The notes: generated by a model not told the origin, from the sequence alone. Counted from the first letter of the stretch, positions 38,306 through 47,244 are shown. The stretch: 64,000 nucleotides of DNA from JAIBJN01 sp963842305 (GCA_963842305.1 CAWJFW010000002.1:1116001-1180000), one strand, 5' to 3'. Made by a program: numbers and translations.

Positions 38306-38953
38306 ATGGAAGCGCTTCTCGCGTTCGCCGCCGCCCTGCTCGCGCTCCGGCTCGCCGGCCTCCTGCTTCGGCGCTGGCGCGCGGGGGGCGAGTCACAGTT
38401 CGCCGCCTGGGCCGCGGCGCTCGGCGCCTACGCGGTCGCATCCGCCGCCCTCGCCTGGAGCTCCGCCTCAGGCTGGACCGATGCCTCGTTCCGCGTCTAC
38501 TACCTCTTCGGCGGACTCCTCACGGCGGCGCTCCTCGGCGTCGGCTCGCTGCTCTTGTCCGGCCGCGCATGGGCCGGGCCGGTGGGCCTCCTGTACGTCG
38601 GCCTGGCGGTCGGCGTCGCGGTGGCCGTGCCGCTCACGACTCCGGTCGGCGGGGACTCCATCCCCGAGGCCCAGCAGCACCTCGACTTCTTCCCGGCGCG
38701 GCTCCTGGCGGTCTTGGGCAACAGCGCGGGAACGATCGCGGTCGTCGCGATAGCACTCCTCACCCTCCGCCGGCGGCCTGTCGGGAACGCACTGATCGTC
38801 GCGGGCGTGGCTGTGGCCGCAGCCGGCAGCGGGCTCGCGGGGCTCGGGGTGGCCGAGACCGCGGCGTTCATCGCCGCTGCCGCTGTCCTGCTCTACGCGG
38901 GCTTCGTCTACGCCCCTCGGGCGCCGCAGGCGGCCGGCCAGCCGTCCGGTTAA
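38306..38953 (+). CDS. Integral membrane protein, function unknown
   Basis: A 215-residue protein with about seven hydrophobic segments, beginning with MEALLAFAAALLALRLAGLLL. No charged catalytic motif or transporter signature is recognised. Codon use matches the neighbours. It lies alone, divergent from the serine operon. Confidence 0.75.
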   Translation: MEALLAFAAALLALRLAGLLLRRWRAGGESQFAAWAAALGAYAVASAALAWSSASGWTDASFRVYYLFGGLLTAALLGVGSLLLSGRAWAGPVGLLYVGLAVGVAVAVPLTTPVGGDSIPEAQQHLDFFPARLLAVLGNSAGTIAVVAIALLTLRRRPVGNALIVAGVAVAAAGSGLAGLGVAETAAFIAAAAVLLYAGFVYAPRAPQAAGQPSG

Positions 38954-39050
38954 CCGAACCCGGCCGGTCGAGTCCGCTCCATTGTTTCCAGGATCTGACT
39001 CCGTCAGGCTGGACGCATCGGTTCAGTCCACCCAGACGGAGACATCGACC

Positions 39051-39143
39051 ATGCCCCAGAGATTCCCTCCTTGGCTCTTCGCGCTCTACTCGTCCGCAGC
39101 GCTGCCCGTGTTCGCCTGGGTGCTCTCGACGCACGCCGCCTAG
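39051..39143 (+). CDS. Candidate 30-residue single-pass membrane peptide
   Basis: ATG at 39051 to TAG at 39143. The peptide begins MPQRFPPWLFALYSSAALPV and ends in a hydrophobic helix and STHAA. GGAG is 9 nt upstream of the ATG. Such a short frame can be chance; the hydrophobic run is the only supporting signal. Confidence 0.4.
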   Translation: MPQRFPPWLFALYSSAALPVFAWVLSTHAA

Positions 39144-39146
39144 CCG

Positions 39147-39614
39147 CTACAACGGCCGCGTAAGGACGACCCGATCCTCGCCCGGCCCGTCGTAGTCCGC
39201 CTGGGGCTCACTCGGCTCGAACCCGAGCGCGACGTGGAACGCGAGCGAACCGCGGTTTGCGGGGGACGTCACGCAGCTCACCCGGCTTCGTCCGTCGGCC
39301 CGCGCGACCGCAAAGAACCGCTCGTAGAGCTCGCGGCCGAGGCCGCTGCCTCGCTCCGCCGGGCTGACGCCGACGAAGTGGACATATGCCTCCTCCCGCC
39401 TGGCCGGAGAGAGGAAGCCGACGAGGAAGCCCGCCAGCTCTCCGTCACGCTCGGCGACGAACGACGTGTCTCGAAAATGCACGAAGAAGAGCCGCGGGAG
39501 CATCTCGGCCATCCGCCGCCCTCCCCACCACTCGTCGAGGACGGCGATCACGCGCGCGTGATCGGACGGGTCGGGGTGTCGGATCTCGACGACGCTCAGA
39601 GCGGTTCCGCCCAC
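39147..39614 (-). CDS. GNAT family N-acetyltransferase
   Basis: A 155-residue GNAT fold. The acetyl-CoA loop is VSPAERGSGLGRELYERFF (R/Q-x-x-G-x-G/A variant) and the C-terminal motif is ANRGSLAFHVALGFEP. The substrate is unknown. The GTG start overlaps the SnoaL-like gene by 19 nt and ends the gatCAB operon as written. Confidence 0.88.
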   Translation of the reverse strand: MGGTALSVVEIRHPDPSDHARVIAVLDEWWGGRRMAEMLPRLFFVHFRDTSFVAERDGELAGFLVGFLSPARREEAYVHFVGVSPAERGSGLGRELYERFFAVARADGRSRVSCVTSPANRGSLAFHVALGFEPSEPQADYDGPGEDRVVLTRPL

Positions 39615-39967
39615 TCGCTGCGCCAGGCCGGCGGAGGGGCAGGCTCGCCGTCCGACCAGTACTCGACCGCTCGAACAATCGTCTCGTCATGAACCTCGAA
39701 GAACGAGGCGGCATAGAAGCGCTCGCCGGCCTGGTCGACGCGCACCTCGGAGGCGACCACGTCGCCGCCGTCGACGATCCGGAGCACGTTGATGTGCCAG
39801 CCCTCCGGGTACGCACGGTTCATACCGACGAATCTGTCGCGTCCACGAAAGCGCTCGGCCGTATTCGGCCAGTCGACGACGACGTCGGGGTGGAGCTGCT
39901 CGGCGACCGCATCCCAGTCGCGCGCCTCCATGCGCTCCCAGAGCAGGCGGACGGGTTCGGCGGTCAC
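39596..39967 (-). CDS. SnoaL-like / NTF2-fold protein
   Basis: A 123-residue protein of the polyketide-cyclase-like fold: LLWERMEARDWDAVAEQLHPDVVVDWP start, GRDRFVGMNRAYPEGW, then FFEVHDETIVRAVEYW. These bind or isomerise small hydrophobic molecules, or have no activity. It overlaps gatB (GTGA), so it is co-translated with the GatCAB genes. A role in that pathway is not implied. Confidence 0.85.
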   Translation of the reverse strand: MTAEPVRLLWERMEARDWDAVAEQLHPDVVVDWPNTAERFRGRDRFVGMNRAYPEGWHINVLRIVDGGDVVASEVRVDQAGERFYAASFFEVHDETIVRAVEYWSDGEPAPPPAWRSEWAEPL

Positions 39968-41367
39968 GCCTTGAGCTTCTCCCGCAGCCGCTCGTTGACG
40001 ACACGCGGATCCGCCTTGCCCTCGGTTTCCTTCATCACCTGGCCGACGAAGAAGCCCAGCAGCCCCTCCTTGCCTCCCCGATAGGCGTCGACCTGGCCGG
40101 GGTTGGCTGCGAGAACGCCTTCGATCACCGGATCGAGCGCGGATGGATCCGAAACGGCGGTCTCCTCCAGATACTGCTCGGCGGCGAAGTCCGGGTCGGC
40201 GCTCGCAGCGACCGCGTCGAGAAACGCCTGGCGCGGGATCGTCTCCCGCGCGTCGATGAGCTTTCCGAGCTCCTCGCCGTCGACCTCGGCCGGGTTCACG
40301 GCGGCCGCGGCGAGCTGGTTCATGAGGACGTTGGCGACTGCGCGCCGGTCATCGCCGGGGACCCGCGCGAACAGCTCGTCGCGCCCGCTCGTGACGAGCC
40401 CGTAGGCGAGGTCGAAGTCGACCTCCCGCTCGAGCCGGCGGATGCGCGACCCGGGAAGCTCGCGGATCTCCGCCCGCGCGCGCTCGACCAGCTCCCCCGG
40501 CGGCTCGACGGCAACGAGGTCCGGCTCGGTGAAATAGCGGTAGTCGTGCGCCTCCTCCTTCGAGCGAAGCGGCGCGATAGTGCCCTTCTGTGGATCGAAG
40601 TGAAGCGTCTCCTGCACGATCTCTCCGCCGGACTCGTAAAGCGCGACCTGACGTTCGACCTCCGCCGTGATCCCATCCGCGACGAACTTGAAGGAGTTCA
40701 TGTTCTTCAGCTCGGTCTTGGTGCGAAAGCCCTCTTCTCCGGCGTCCCGCACCGAGACGTTGGCGTCGCAGCGGAGCGAGCCCTTCTCCATCTCCGCGTC
40801 GGAGATGCCGAGCTCGACGACCGTCTGCCGGAGCAGCTGGAGGAAGCGTCTCGCTTCCTCGCCGGAGCGCACGTCGGGCTTGGCGACGATCTCGACGAGC
40901 GGCGTGCCGCCGCGGTTGAAGTCGACGAGCGATGACTCCGCGCCGTGGATCCTCCCGGCCGTGCCGCCGACATGCACCGTCTTCGCCGCGTCCTCCTCGA
41001 GGTGCGCGCGGACGATGCCGATCTCGCGGTCGCCGTCCGGCCCGGGGACGACGAAGCGGCCTTCCGAGGCGAGCGGCACGTCGTATTGGGAGATCTGGTA
41101 GCCCTTGGGCAGATCCGGATAGAAGTAGTTCTTCCGGTGGAAGAGCGAGCGCTCCGCGATCTCGCACTCGAGAGCCAGGCCGAGCCTGATCGCCCACTCG
41201 ATCGCCGTGCGGTTCGGCACCGGGAGCGTTCCCGGGTGCGCGAGGCAGATCGGGCATGTACGCGTGTTGGGCTCCTCACCCCAGACGTTCTCGCAGCGGC
41301 AGAACATCTTCGTCCGGGTCTTCAGCTGGACATGGATCTCGAGGCCGATGACCGCTTCCCAGTTCAT
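39964..41367 (-). CDS. gatB: Asp/Glu-tRNA(Asn/Gln) amidotransferase subunit B
   Basis: A 467-residue subunit that binds the mischarged tRNA and phosphorylates its amino acid. The zinc site C-x-C ... C-x2-C (FCRCENVWGEEP, TCPICL), HRKNYFYPDLPKGYQISQYD and DFNRGGTPLVEIV are all diagnostic; a YqeY-like tail domain ends the protein. The ATG overlaps the gatA stop (ATGA). Confidence 0.97.
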   Translation of the reverse strand: MNWEAVIGLEIHVQLKTRTKMFCRCENVWGEEPNTRTCPICLAHPGTLPVPNRTAIEWAIRLGLALECEIAERSLFHRKNYFYPDLPKGYQISQYDVPLASEGRFVVPGPDGDREIGIVRAHLEEDAAKTVHVGGTAGRIHGAESSLVDFNRGGTPLVEIVAKPDVRSGEEARRFLQLLRQTVVELGISDAEMEKGSLRCDANVSVRDAGEEGFRTKTELKNMNSFKFVADGITAEVERQVALYESGGEIVQETLHFDPQKGTIAPLRSKEEAHDYRYFTEPDLVAVEPPGELVERARAEIRELPGSRIRRLEREVDFDLAYGLVTSGRDELFARVPGDDRRAVANVLMNQLAAAAVNPAEVDGEELGKLIDARETIPRQAFLDAVAASADPDFAAEQYLEETAVSDPSALDPVIEGVLAANPGQVDAYRGGKEGLLGFFVGQVMKETEGKADPRVVNERLREKLKA

Positions 41368-42803
41368 CGCAGACGCTTGGGGACGTAGTCGAAGCCGATG
41401 GCTCGCTCGAGGGCGTGACCGACGCGGAAGAGCGTGTTCTCGGAGAATTGCGGGCCGATCAGCTGGAGGCCGACCGGAAGGCCGTCGGACAACCCGCACG
41501 GGATCGAGAGGCCCGGCAGCCCGGCCATGTTCGACGGGATCGTGAGCAGGTCGGACAGATACATGGCGAGCGGGTTCTCGGCCTTTTCGCCGATGCGGAA
41601 GGCGACCGTCGGCGACGTGGGGCTGACGAGCAGATCGAAGCGCTCGAACGCGGCCGCGTGCTCCTGCGCGATCACCGTCCGCACCTTTTGGGCCTGACCG
41701 TAGTAGGCGTCGTAGTAACCGGCCGAGAGCGCGTACGTGCCGAGCAGGATGCGGCGCTTCGGCTCCGCTCCGAACCCCTCCCAGCGGGTGCGGGAGTAGA
41801 GCGCGGTCAGGTCTCCGTCGGCTGCGGCGCGGTAGCCGTAGCGAACGCCGTCGTAGCGAGCGAGGTTGGAGCTCGCCTCCGCCGGGGCGACGAGGTAGTA
41901 GCAGGCGAGCCCGTAGTCGACCGACCGCGGCAGGCTCGTCTCCTCGATCTCGGCACCGAGCTCGGCTGCCAGGTCGATGGCCGCCTTCACGCTCTCGCTC
42001 ACACCGGCGTCGATCCCCTCCGCCTCGTTCATCTCCTTCGGAACGCCGATGCGGACGCCGTGCAGGTCCTCGCCGTCCGGGATCGCCACGGGCTCCGGGA
42101 GCTCGACGGTCGTCGAATCGCAGGGATCCTTACCTGCGATCACGCCGTAGAGGCGGGCATTGTCACGCACGGTCTTCGTCAGGGGCCCCACCTGGTCGAG
42201 ACTGGACGCGAACGCGACGATCCCGTACCGCGAGACGGTGCCGTAGGTCGGGCGGAGGCCGACGACCCCGCAGAGCGAAGCCGGCTGCTTCACCGATCCG
42301 CCCGTGTCGGTGCCGAGCGCCCAGGGCGCGAGGCCCCCCGCCACCGCTGCCGCGGATCCGCCCGAGGAGCCCCCCGGGACGCGCTCGGGGTCCCACGGGT
42401 TCCTCGTCGGTCCGAACGCCGAGTTCTCCGTCGACGAGCCCATGGCGAACTCGTCGAGGTTCGTCTTGCCGAGGATCGGCAGCCCCGCTGCCTTGCAGCG
42501 TGCGGCGACCGTCGAGTCGAAGACCGGCGTGTAACCGACGAGGATCTTCGAGCCGGCGGTCGTCGGGATGCCCTTCGTCGTGATGACGTCCTTGTGCGCG
42601 ATCGGGACGCCATCACCGCGTTCGCCGACGACGTGGAGGTAGGCATGCAGGTCGGGATCACGCGCCTCGATCGCCTCGACGTAGGCGCCGGCGAGTTCGT
42701 CGCCGGAGACCTCGCCCCGCTCCAGGAGGCCGGCCGCGTCCTCGGCCGTGAGTCTCAACGTGTCGATCACGGGCACGGCCACCTCGACCGTTCGAGGGGC
42801 CAC
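41364..42803 (-). CDS. gatA: Asp/Glu-tRNA(Asn/Gln) amidotransferase subunit A
   Basis: A 479-residue amidase-signature enzyme that frees ammonia from glutamine. The Lys-cisSer-Ser triad is in IAHKDVI, PGGSSGGSAAAV and TDTGGSVKQPAS. The GTG start at 42803 is chosen because GGAGG sits 6 nt before it; later GTGs at the VAVPVIDT stretch are also possible. It is 100 nt after gatC. Confidence 0.96.
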   Translation of the reverse strand: MAPRTVEVAVPVIDTLRLTAEDAAGLLERGEVSGDELAGAYVEAIEARDPDLHAYLHVVGERGDGVPIAHKDVITTKGIPTTAGSKILVGYTPVFDSTVAARCKAAGLPILGKTNLDEFAMGSSTENSAFGPTRNPWDPERVPGGSSGGSAAAVAGGLAPWALGTDTGGSVKQPASLCGVVGLRPTYGTVSRYGIVAFASSLDQVGPLTKTVRDNARLYGVIAGKDPCDSTTVELPEPVAIPDGEDLHGVRIGVPKEMNEAEGIDAGVSESVKAAIDLAAELGAEIEETSLPRSVDYGLACYYLVAPAEASSNLARYDGVRYGYRAAADGDLTALYSRTRWEGFGAEPKRRILLGTYALSAGYYDAYYGQAQKVRTVIAQEHAAAFERFDLLVSPTSPTVAFRIGEKAENPLAMYLSDLLTIPSNMAGLPGLSIPCGLSDGLPVGLQLIGPQFSENTLFRVGHALERAIGFDYVPKRLR

Positions 42804-42903
42804 CCCGTGCCTCCACCCGCTTTGAGCGTAGCGTGGAGAACCGCACGCCGGGCGCGCGAGTCGCGCCGAAACCGTGACGAACAGAGACTGAGGCGCGAAG
42901 TTC

Positions 42904-43191
42904 TCATCCTCCGACCGCTGGCACCCGGAAGCTGCCGTCGACCGGGTCCGGCGCGTTCGCCAGGGCCTCGTCGCGCGGAAGCGAGGGCCGAGGAACGTCC
43001 TCCGCCCATTCGTTCACGAGATCGAGCGGGTGCGTCATCGGTTCGACGTCCGACAGGTCTAGCTCCGACACCTTCCCCACCGCCTCGAGGATGGCGCCTA
43101 GCTGGTCTCGCACGCTCTCGACCTCGGCCTCGGGGATCTCGAGACGCGCGAGCGCCGCGACGTGCAGGACATCCTCCCTCGTGATCGCCAT
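42904..43191 (-). CDS. gatC: Asp/Glu-tRNA(Asn/Gln) amidotransferase subunit C
   Basis: A 95-residue GatC that holds GatA and GatB together. VLHVAALARLEIPEAEV, LDLSDVEPMTHPLDLVN and the closing FRVPAV are typical. It has an ATG with GGAGGCGAG before it. It is the first gene of gatC-gatA-gatB. A strong terminator separates it from the cold-shock gene. Confidence 0.95.
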   Translation of the reverse strand: MAITREDVLHVAALARLEIPEAEVESVRDQLGAILEAVGKVSELDLSDVEPMTHPLDLVNEWAEDVPRPSLPRDEALANAPDPVDGSFRVPAVGG

Positions 43192-43217
43192 CTCGCCTCC
43201 AGTCTAGAAGCACCGCC

Positions 43218-43250
43218 AAAATGCGACGGGCCCCGTTCGGGGCCCGTCGC
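43218..43250 (-). terminator. Rho-independent terminator after the cold-shock gene
   Basis: A perfect 12-bp stem (GCGACGGGCCCC/GGGGCCCGTCGC) with a 4-nt loop is followed by ATTTT on the minus strand. Confidence 0.9.
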
Positions 43251-43270
43251 GGCACTCGAACTTTCGCTGG

Positions 43271-43471
43271 CTAGAGCATCTTGACGTTCTTAGCCTGCAA
43301 GCCCTTTTCGCCCTCTTCGACGTCGAATTCGACGCGCTGGCCTTCTGTCAGGGAGCGGTAGCCGTCCATGTCGATCGCGCTGTGGTGGACGAACACATCG
43401 CCACCCTCCGCGCGCTCGATGAACCCAAATCCCTTCTCGTTCGAGAACCACTTCACTGTGCCCTCAGCCAA
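43271..43471 (-). CDS. Cold-shock domain protein
   Basis: A 66-residue CSD. RNP1 is KGFGFI and RNP2 is DVFVHHS; the start is AEGTVKWFSNEKGFGFIERA. It binds single-stranded RNA and melts mRNA structure. The TTG start is selected by a strong GGAGGGAAAG 5-14 nt upstream. It is monocistronic, ending at a near-perfect terminator. Confidence 0.95.
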   Translation of the reverse strand: MAEGTVKWFSNEKGFGFIERAEGGDVFVHHSAIDMDGYRSLTEGQRVEFDVEEGEKGLQAKNVKML

Positions 43472-43568
43472 CGGATCTTTCCCTCCTTCTACACACGAAC
43501 GACGGCCCGGCTTCGAGCCGTCGCATCCGGCCATAGCCGCATCGATGGCGGCGCCGCGCAGCGTAACC

Positions 43569-44427
43569 TCAGCCGCTCGGGAAGGCAAGCGTTCCGGCCT
43601 GGTATTTGGCCGCACGAACCGTGTTGCGAAGAAGGCTGGCGATGGTCATCGGCCCGACGCCGCCCGGCACCGGAGTGAGGTGGCCGGCCACCTCCTGGAC
43701 GTCCTCGGCCACGTCGCCGACGACCCTGCCGTCGACGCGGTTGATGCCGACGTCGACGACCGTCGCCCCCGGCTGCACCATGTCGCGCGTGATCATGCCC
43801 GCATGGCCGACGGCCGCAACGACGACCTCGGCCTCGCGGACGACACTCGGGAGATCACGGGTTCGGCTGTGGCACATGGTCACCGTCGCGTGCTCGGCGA
43901 GCAAGAGCAGCGCCATCGGCTTACCGACGATGTTCGACCGGCCCACGACCGCCGCTCGGGCACCGTTCAGCGGAATCTCGTACGCGCGCAGGATCTCCAT
44001 GATCCCGGCGGGCGTGGCGGCGACGAAGGTCGGCTCTCCCTGCAGGAGGTGGCCGGCACTCATCAGGGTGGAAGCCGTCCACGTCCTTGATCGGGGCGAT
44101 CGCGCGAATGACGCGCCCCTCGTCCATGTGATCTGGAAGCGGCAGCTGGACGAGGATGCCCGTCACCCGCTCGTCGACGTTCAGATCGGATACCAGCGAG
44201 AGCAGCTCGTCCTCCGACGTGTCTGCGGCGAGCTCGTGGTGGATCGGTTCGATCCCCACCTCCTCGCAGGCCTCCTGCTTTCTGCGGACGTAGAGCGCCG
44301 AGGCCTGGTCCTCGCCAACGAGCACGGTCGCCAGGCCGACCTGCCGCCCGACGGATTCGACGTCGCCGGCCACCTCCTCGCGCACGCGCGCGGCGAGAGC
44401 CTTCCCGTCCATGAGCGTGACCGCCAC
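43569..44427 (-). pseudogene. folD: Methylenetetrahydrofolate dehydrogenase/cyclohydrolase FolD, split by a +1 frameshift
   Basis: The locus is 859 nt, 286 codons plus one base. The N-terminal frame (ALYVRRKQEACEEVGI; TGILVQLPLPDHM; IKDVDGFHP) shifts at 44064-44068, and the next frame continues at MSAGHLLQGEPTFVAATPAG, then VVGRSNIVGKPMALLL and PVPGGVGPMTIA. Removing the T at 44065 gives HP-MSAG-HL with the spacing of relatives. FolD interconverts C1-folates and is often essential, so a sequencing or assembly error is a strong alternative to real loss. Confidence 0.88.
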
Positions 44428-44452
44428 GGCCGGGGAGCCTAACCGACGGCGT

Positions 44453-44458
44453 TAAGCT
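44453..44458 (+). promoter_or_regulatory. -10 hexamer TAAGCT, leaderless HMG-CoA reductase gene
   Basis: TAAGCT is 6 nt before the GTG at 44465. It is back-to-back with the folD promoter region (TAGGCT 8 nt before the folD GTG on the other strand). Confidence 0.5.
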
Positions 44459-44464
44459 CCCGCC

Positions 44465-45688
44465 GTGGAGCTCCGACGCTGGCCCCGCAAGAACGATCCC
44501 GATTCGATCCGCGCGCGGCAGGAGGAGCTCGCGCCCCGCCTCGACGGCGAGGGAGACGTGTTCGAGCACGACCTCACGCCCTACGCGAGCGCGACCGAGG
44601 CGGTGACCGGGGTCGCGCTCGTGCCGGTGGCCGTCGTCGGTCCCGTCGACATCGAGCTCGGCGACTACGCGCTGGAGGAGCCGGACGGCAGCCTCGTCGA
44701 GCGGGGGCGCGGGCGCGAAGGCGTGTACGTGCCGCTCGCCAACACCGAGGGCGGCCTTTCGATCTCCCTCTACCGTGGGGCGCGCGCCGTGGGTGAGTCG
44801 GGAGGCTTCCGGACGTACGTGATCCGAGACCGAATCACACGCGCCTCCGCATTCCTGTTCGACGACGTCGGACAGGCGGTTGCGTTCTCACGTTGGATCG
44901 AGTCTCAGCTCGAGGCCATGCGCGACTGGCTGGCGGCGGAGCCCGTGGCCAATCTCTCCAAGCACGCGAAGCTGAGGGAGATCGAGACCCACGTGGTCGG
45001 GCCCATGTGCCACGTCATGTACGCGTACACAACCGGCGACGCGTGCGGGATGAACATGATCACCCGCAACTCCTACGCCCTGAACCAGGGCTTCGTGCTC
45101 GAGCGAACGCCGATTCGGCCCTCGCGCTCGATGCTCGAGGGGAACATGGGGGGCGACAAGAAACCCTCGGCCCGGTACTTCGAGCGGGGCGGCCATGGCA
45201 AGACTGTCATTGCGGAGGCGACGCTGACCGCGGATGCCGTGCGGCGCGTGCTGAAGACCTCCGTCGAAGACCTCGCCGAGCTGGCGTTCGTGGGGACGCA
45301 CGGCGCGGTCGCCTCGGGAATGCAATCGGTTGCATTCACCCCCGCTACCGCGATCGCGGCGCTCTTCACCGCGACAGGCCAGGACATCGGCATGGTCGGG
45401 ACGAGCTCGATGGCCCACGGGACGGCTCACCGGACCGAGGCCGGCCTGCACGTTTCGATGCGCCTCGCGAGTCTGGAGGTGGCGACCGTCGGCGGCGGCA
45501 CCACCCTCCCGTATGCCCGCTCCTGGCTCCGGCTCATGGGCTGCGACGGACCGGGCAGCGTGTACCGGCTGGCGCAGATTGTCACGGCGGCGACGTTGTC
45601 GCTCGAGATCTCCGCGTCGGCGGCGATGGCGACGGCTGGCTCGGAGAACTTCTACCGCGCCCATTTCGAGCGCGGCGGTCTGCGGTAG
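44465..45688 (+). CDS. Hydroxymethylglutaryl-CoA reductase family protein
   Basis: A 407-residue protein. The Glu motif is in PLANTEGGLSISLYRG, the cofactor loop is GDACGMNMITRN, the Lys motif is GNMGGDKKPSARYFERG and the Asp motif is TGQDIGMV. It reduces HMG-CoA to mevalonate (or the reverse) for isoprenoid synthesis. The short DACGMNM and DKK forms fit the family but differ from the classical DAMGMNM. The GTG start has TAAGCT 6 nt upstream. A thioesterase follows 4 nt after the stop. Confidence 0.88.
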   Translation: MELRRWPRKNDPDSIRARQEELAPRLDGEGDVFEHDLTPYASATEAVTGVALVPVAVVGPVDIELGDYALEEPDGSLVERGRGREGVYVPLANTEGGLSISLYRGARAVGESGGFRTYVIRDRITRASAFLFDDVGQAVAFSRWIESQLEAMRDWLAAEPVANLSKHAKLREIETHVVGPMCHVMYAYTTGDACGMNMITRNSYALNQGFVLERTPIRPSRSMLEGNMGGDKKPSARYFERGGHGKTVIAEATLTADAVRRVLKTSVEDLAELAFVGTHGAVASGMQSVAFTPATAIAALFTATGQDIGMVGTSSMAHGTAHRTEAGLHVSMRLASLEVATVGGGTTLPYARSWLRLMGCDGPGSVYRLAQIVTAATLSLEISASAAMATAGSENFYRAHFERGGLR

Positions 45689-45692
45689 CGCT

Positions 45693-46175
45693 TTGTCGCT
45701 CGCGATACCGCCGCACCACGACCCCGCGTGCTGGGGCTGCGGCGATAACCCGCACGGCCTGCGCCTACCACTGCCGACCGCGGAGGGAATCGAGCGGTAC
45801 GACGCGGCCCTGACGTTCGGCGAGCACCACCAGGCGGCTCCGGGGATCGTCCACGGCGGGCTTGTCGCCGCCGCGCTCGACGAGGCCTCGGGCCTGCTCG
45901 CGACCTGGCATCGTTTTCCCGCGGTGACGGCGAGGGTCTTCGTTCGCTACCGGCACCCGGTCCTCATCAACCACGAGCTCAGGCTCACGGCCTGGGTAAC
46001 GGATAGCCGGGGACGGCGAATCCACATCGACGCGGACCTCCGGGACGGCGACGAAGTCGTGGCCGAGTCTCGAGGCGCGTTCCTACACGTCCCCCTCGAT
46101 CATTTCCTCGCTTCGCCGGAAGGGCGCACCGCCGGGGAGGCCTGGCAGAAGCGACTTACCAAGAACGAGGGCTGA
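45693..46175 (+). CDS. PaaI-like hotdog-fold thioesterase
   Basis: A 160-residue hotdog protein. The catalytic region GIVHGGLVAAALDEASG carries the HGG of acyl-CoA thioesterases, followed by the FVRYRHPVLINHEL strand. The first residues include CWGCGDNPHGL, a small Cys-rich lead-in. It hydrolyses acyl-CoA; the substrate is unknown. The TTG start is 4 nt after the HMG-CoA reductase stop, so the two are one transcript. Confidence 0.85.
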   Translation: MSLAIPPHHDPACWGCGDNPHGLRLPLPTAEGIERYDAALTFGEHHQAAPGIVHGGLVAAALDEASGLLATWHRFPAVTARVFVRYRHPVLINHELRLTAWVTDSRGRRIHIDADLRDGDEVVAESRGAFLHVPLDHFLASPEGRTAGEAWQKRLTKNEG

Positions 46176-46209
46176 GGAAGACGCGGCCCCGCGCCGAAGT
46201 CATGAGGGA

Positions 46210-46425
46210 ATGGAGCGTTGCGACGGCTACTACCGACTCGAGAATCGCCGCTGCGACCGGGCCGGCTCGCGTGATGTGATCGCCGCGGACGGAGAGAGCT
46301 ACGTCGTTTGTGCCTATCACGCCCGTCAGGGGTGGGCCGCAAGCGTCGCCCGCTGGCACGGCGAATCCGACGTCCGCGCCGGCGCTCCTGCAGATCTTCG
46401 CCCGGGCCTGGACTCCGCGGCCTAG
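46210..46425 (+). CDS. Small cysteine-containing protein, function unknown
   Basis: A 71-residue protein. CDGYYRLENRRC at the start and VVCAYHARQ later give Cys-x10-Cys ... Cys-x2-His, a plausible zinc site. No family is recognised. The ATG is preceded by GAGGGA, and it follows the thioesterase by 34 nt on the same strand, so it may be a third gene of that unit. Confidence 0.5.
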   Translation: MERCDGYYRLENRRCDRAGSRDVIAADGESYVVCAYHARQGWAASVARWHGESDVRAGAPADLRPGLDSAA

Positions 46426-46762
46426 GAGGTTTGGCGAGTATCGCTCGTCGGCGGCACAGCCGCCTGTTTCGCCCAACCCTCCTGGTCTACTGCCCCTCAT
46501 CGTTCCGCGGAAAAAGTGAAGCGGCGACGATGGGGGACCGCCGCCGCTCCGGGCGTTACCGGGCGCGAGAGTGGTTGCCGTCATCCCCGTGCCCGGGAGG
46601 AGAGGACCTCGCGCGCTGTATCGGCACGCACAAGGACCGGCTTGAGGAACTCGTGACCCCCCATTCGGACTACCCGAACGTCCGGTCGACGCACGACGGT
46701 GTCTCCCCCACGATGCGTCTTCTACCCCTTCTGGGGGAATCTGCGGCACGAGGGGAGAGGGC
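46426..46762 (+). other. Gene-poor region with an inverted repeat
   Basis: From about 46428 to 46494, AGGAGG-TTTGGCGA and TCGCCCAACCCTCCT are near-complementary arms around an inner GGCGGC-ACA-GCCGCC hairpin. No convincing gene or known RNA is seen in the rest. Confidence 0.45.
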
Positions 46763-46963
46763 ATGGACACGAACGACGAGTTCCTGTGGGGAGGACTGCG
46801 CACGCGCCTCGAGAGGACCGGCCAAACGCGCCCGCGCACGATCAGGCTCGAGGCTGTCGGGCAGGTGCCGGATCGGGTGCACCCACAGGTGTTCTTCCAC
46901 CCGGTGCGACCCGCCCTGGGGCAGCACCTCCGGGTGGCGGCGCAGGCCGAGCGGATCGGCTGA
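46763..46963 (+). CDS. Possible 66-residue protein
   Basis: ATG at 46763 is preceded by AGGGGAGAGGG. The product (MDTNDEFLWGGLRTRLERTG start) has no recognised motif and ends in an arginine/glutamine-rich tail. It stands in an otherwise gene-poor region, so it may be spurious. Confidence 0.3.
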   Translation: MDTNDEFLWGGLRTRLERTGQTRPRTIRLEAVGQVPDRVHPQVFFHPVRPALGQHLRVAAQAERIG

Positions 46964-47244
46964 TCCGGTCCGGCGTCGGGTGTGGTGCCCGTGTTCAGGC
47001 GGCGGTAGCGGACATCGAGCGCTGCCGCTCGCCTGACACGACCCAGGTAGGAGCCGCCGCCTGGCCGGACGGCGTCGAGCCGCTTAAGCTCGAGAAGCGA
47101 CTCGCGCGCGCAGCGGTCAGCCAGCTCGAATTAGCCTAGGCTGGGCCTACCCGACGCGACCGCGTCGCGAAGCGGCTGGTCTAGGGCCAGCCGGGAGACC
47201 GGCAATGCGCTTGGCCTCCGGGACCCTCACGGGGCTGCGACTCG

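Noticed and set aside
41415..43184. A 589-residue plus-strand frame opposite gatA and gatC
   Set aside because: It is an antisense shadow of well-identified genes.
44055..44075. Programmed frameshifting in folD
   Set aside because: No slippery run or stimulatory structure is apparent, and other genes here show the same kind of break.
46156..46839. A 227-residue minus-strand frame across 46.2-46.8 kb
   Set aside because: No supported start, no domain, and it is opposite a likely small plus-strand gene.
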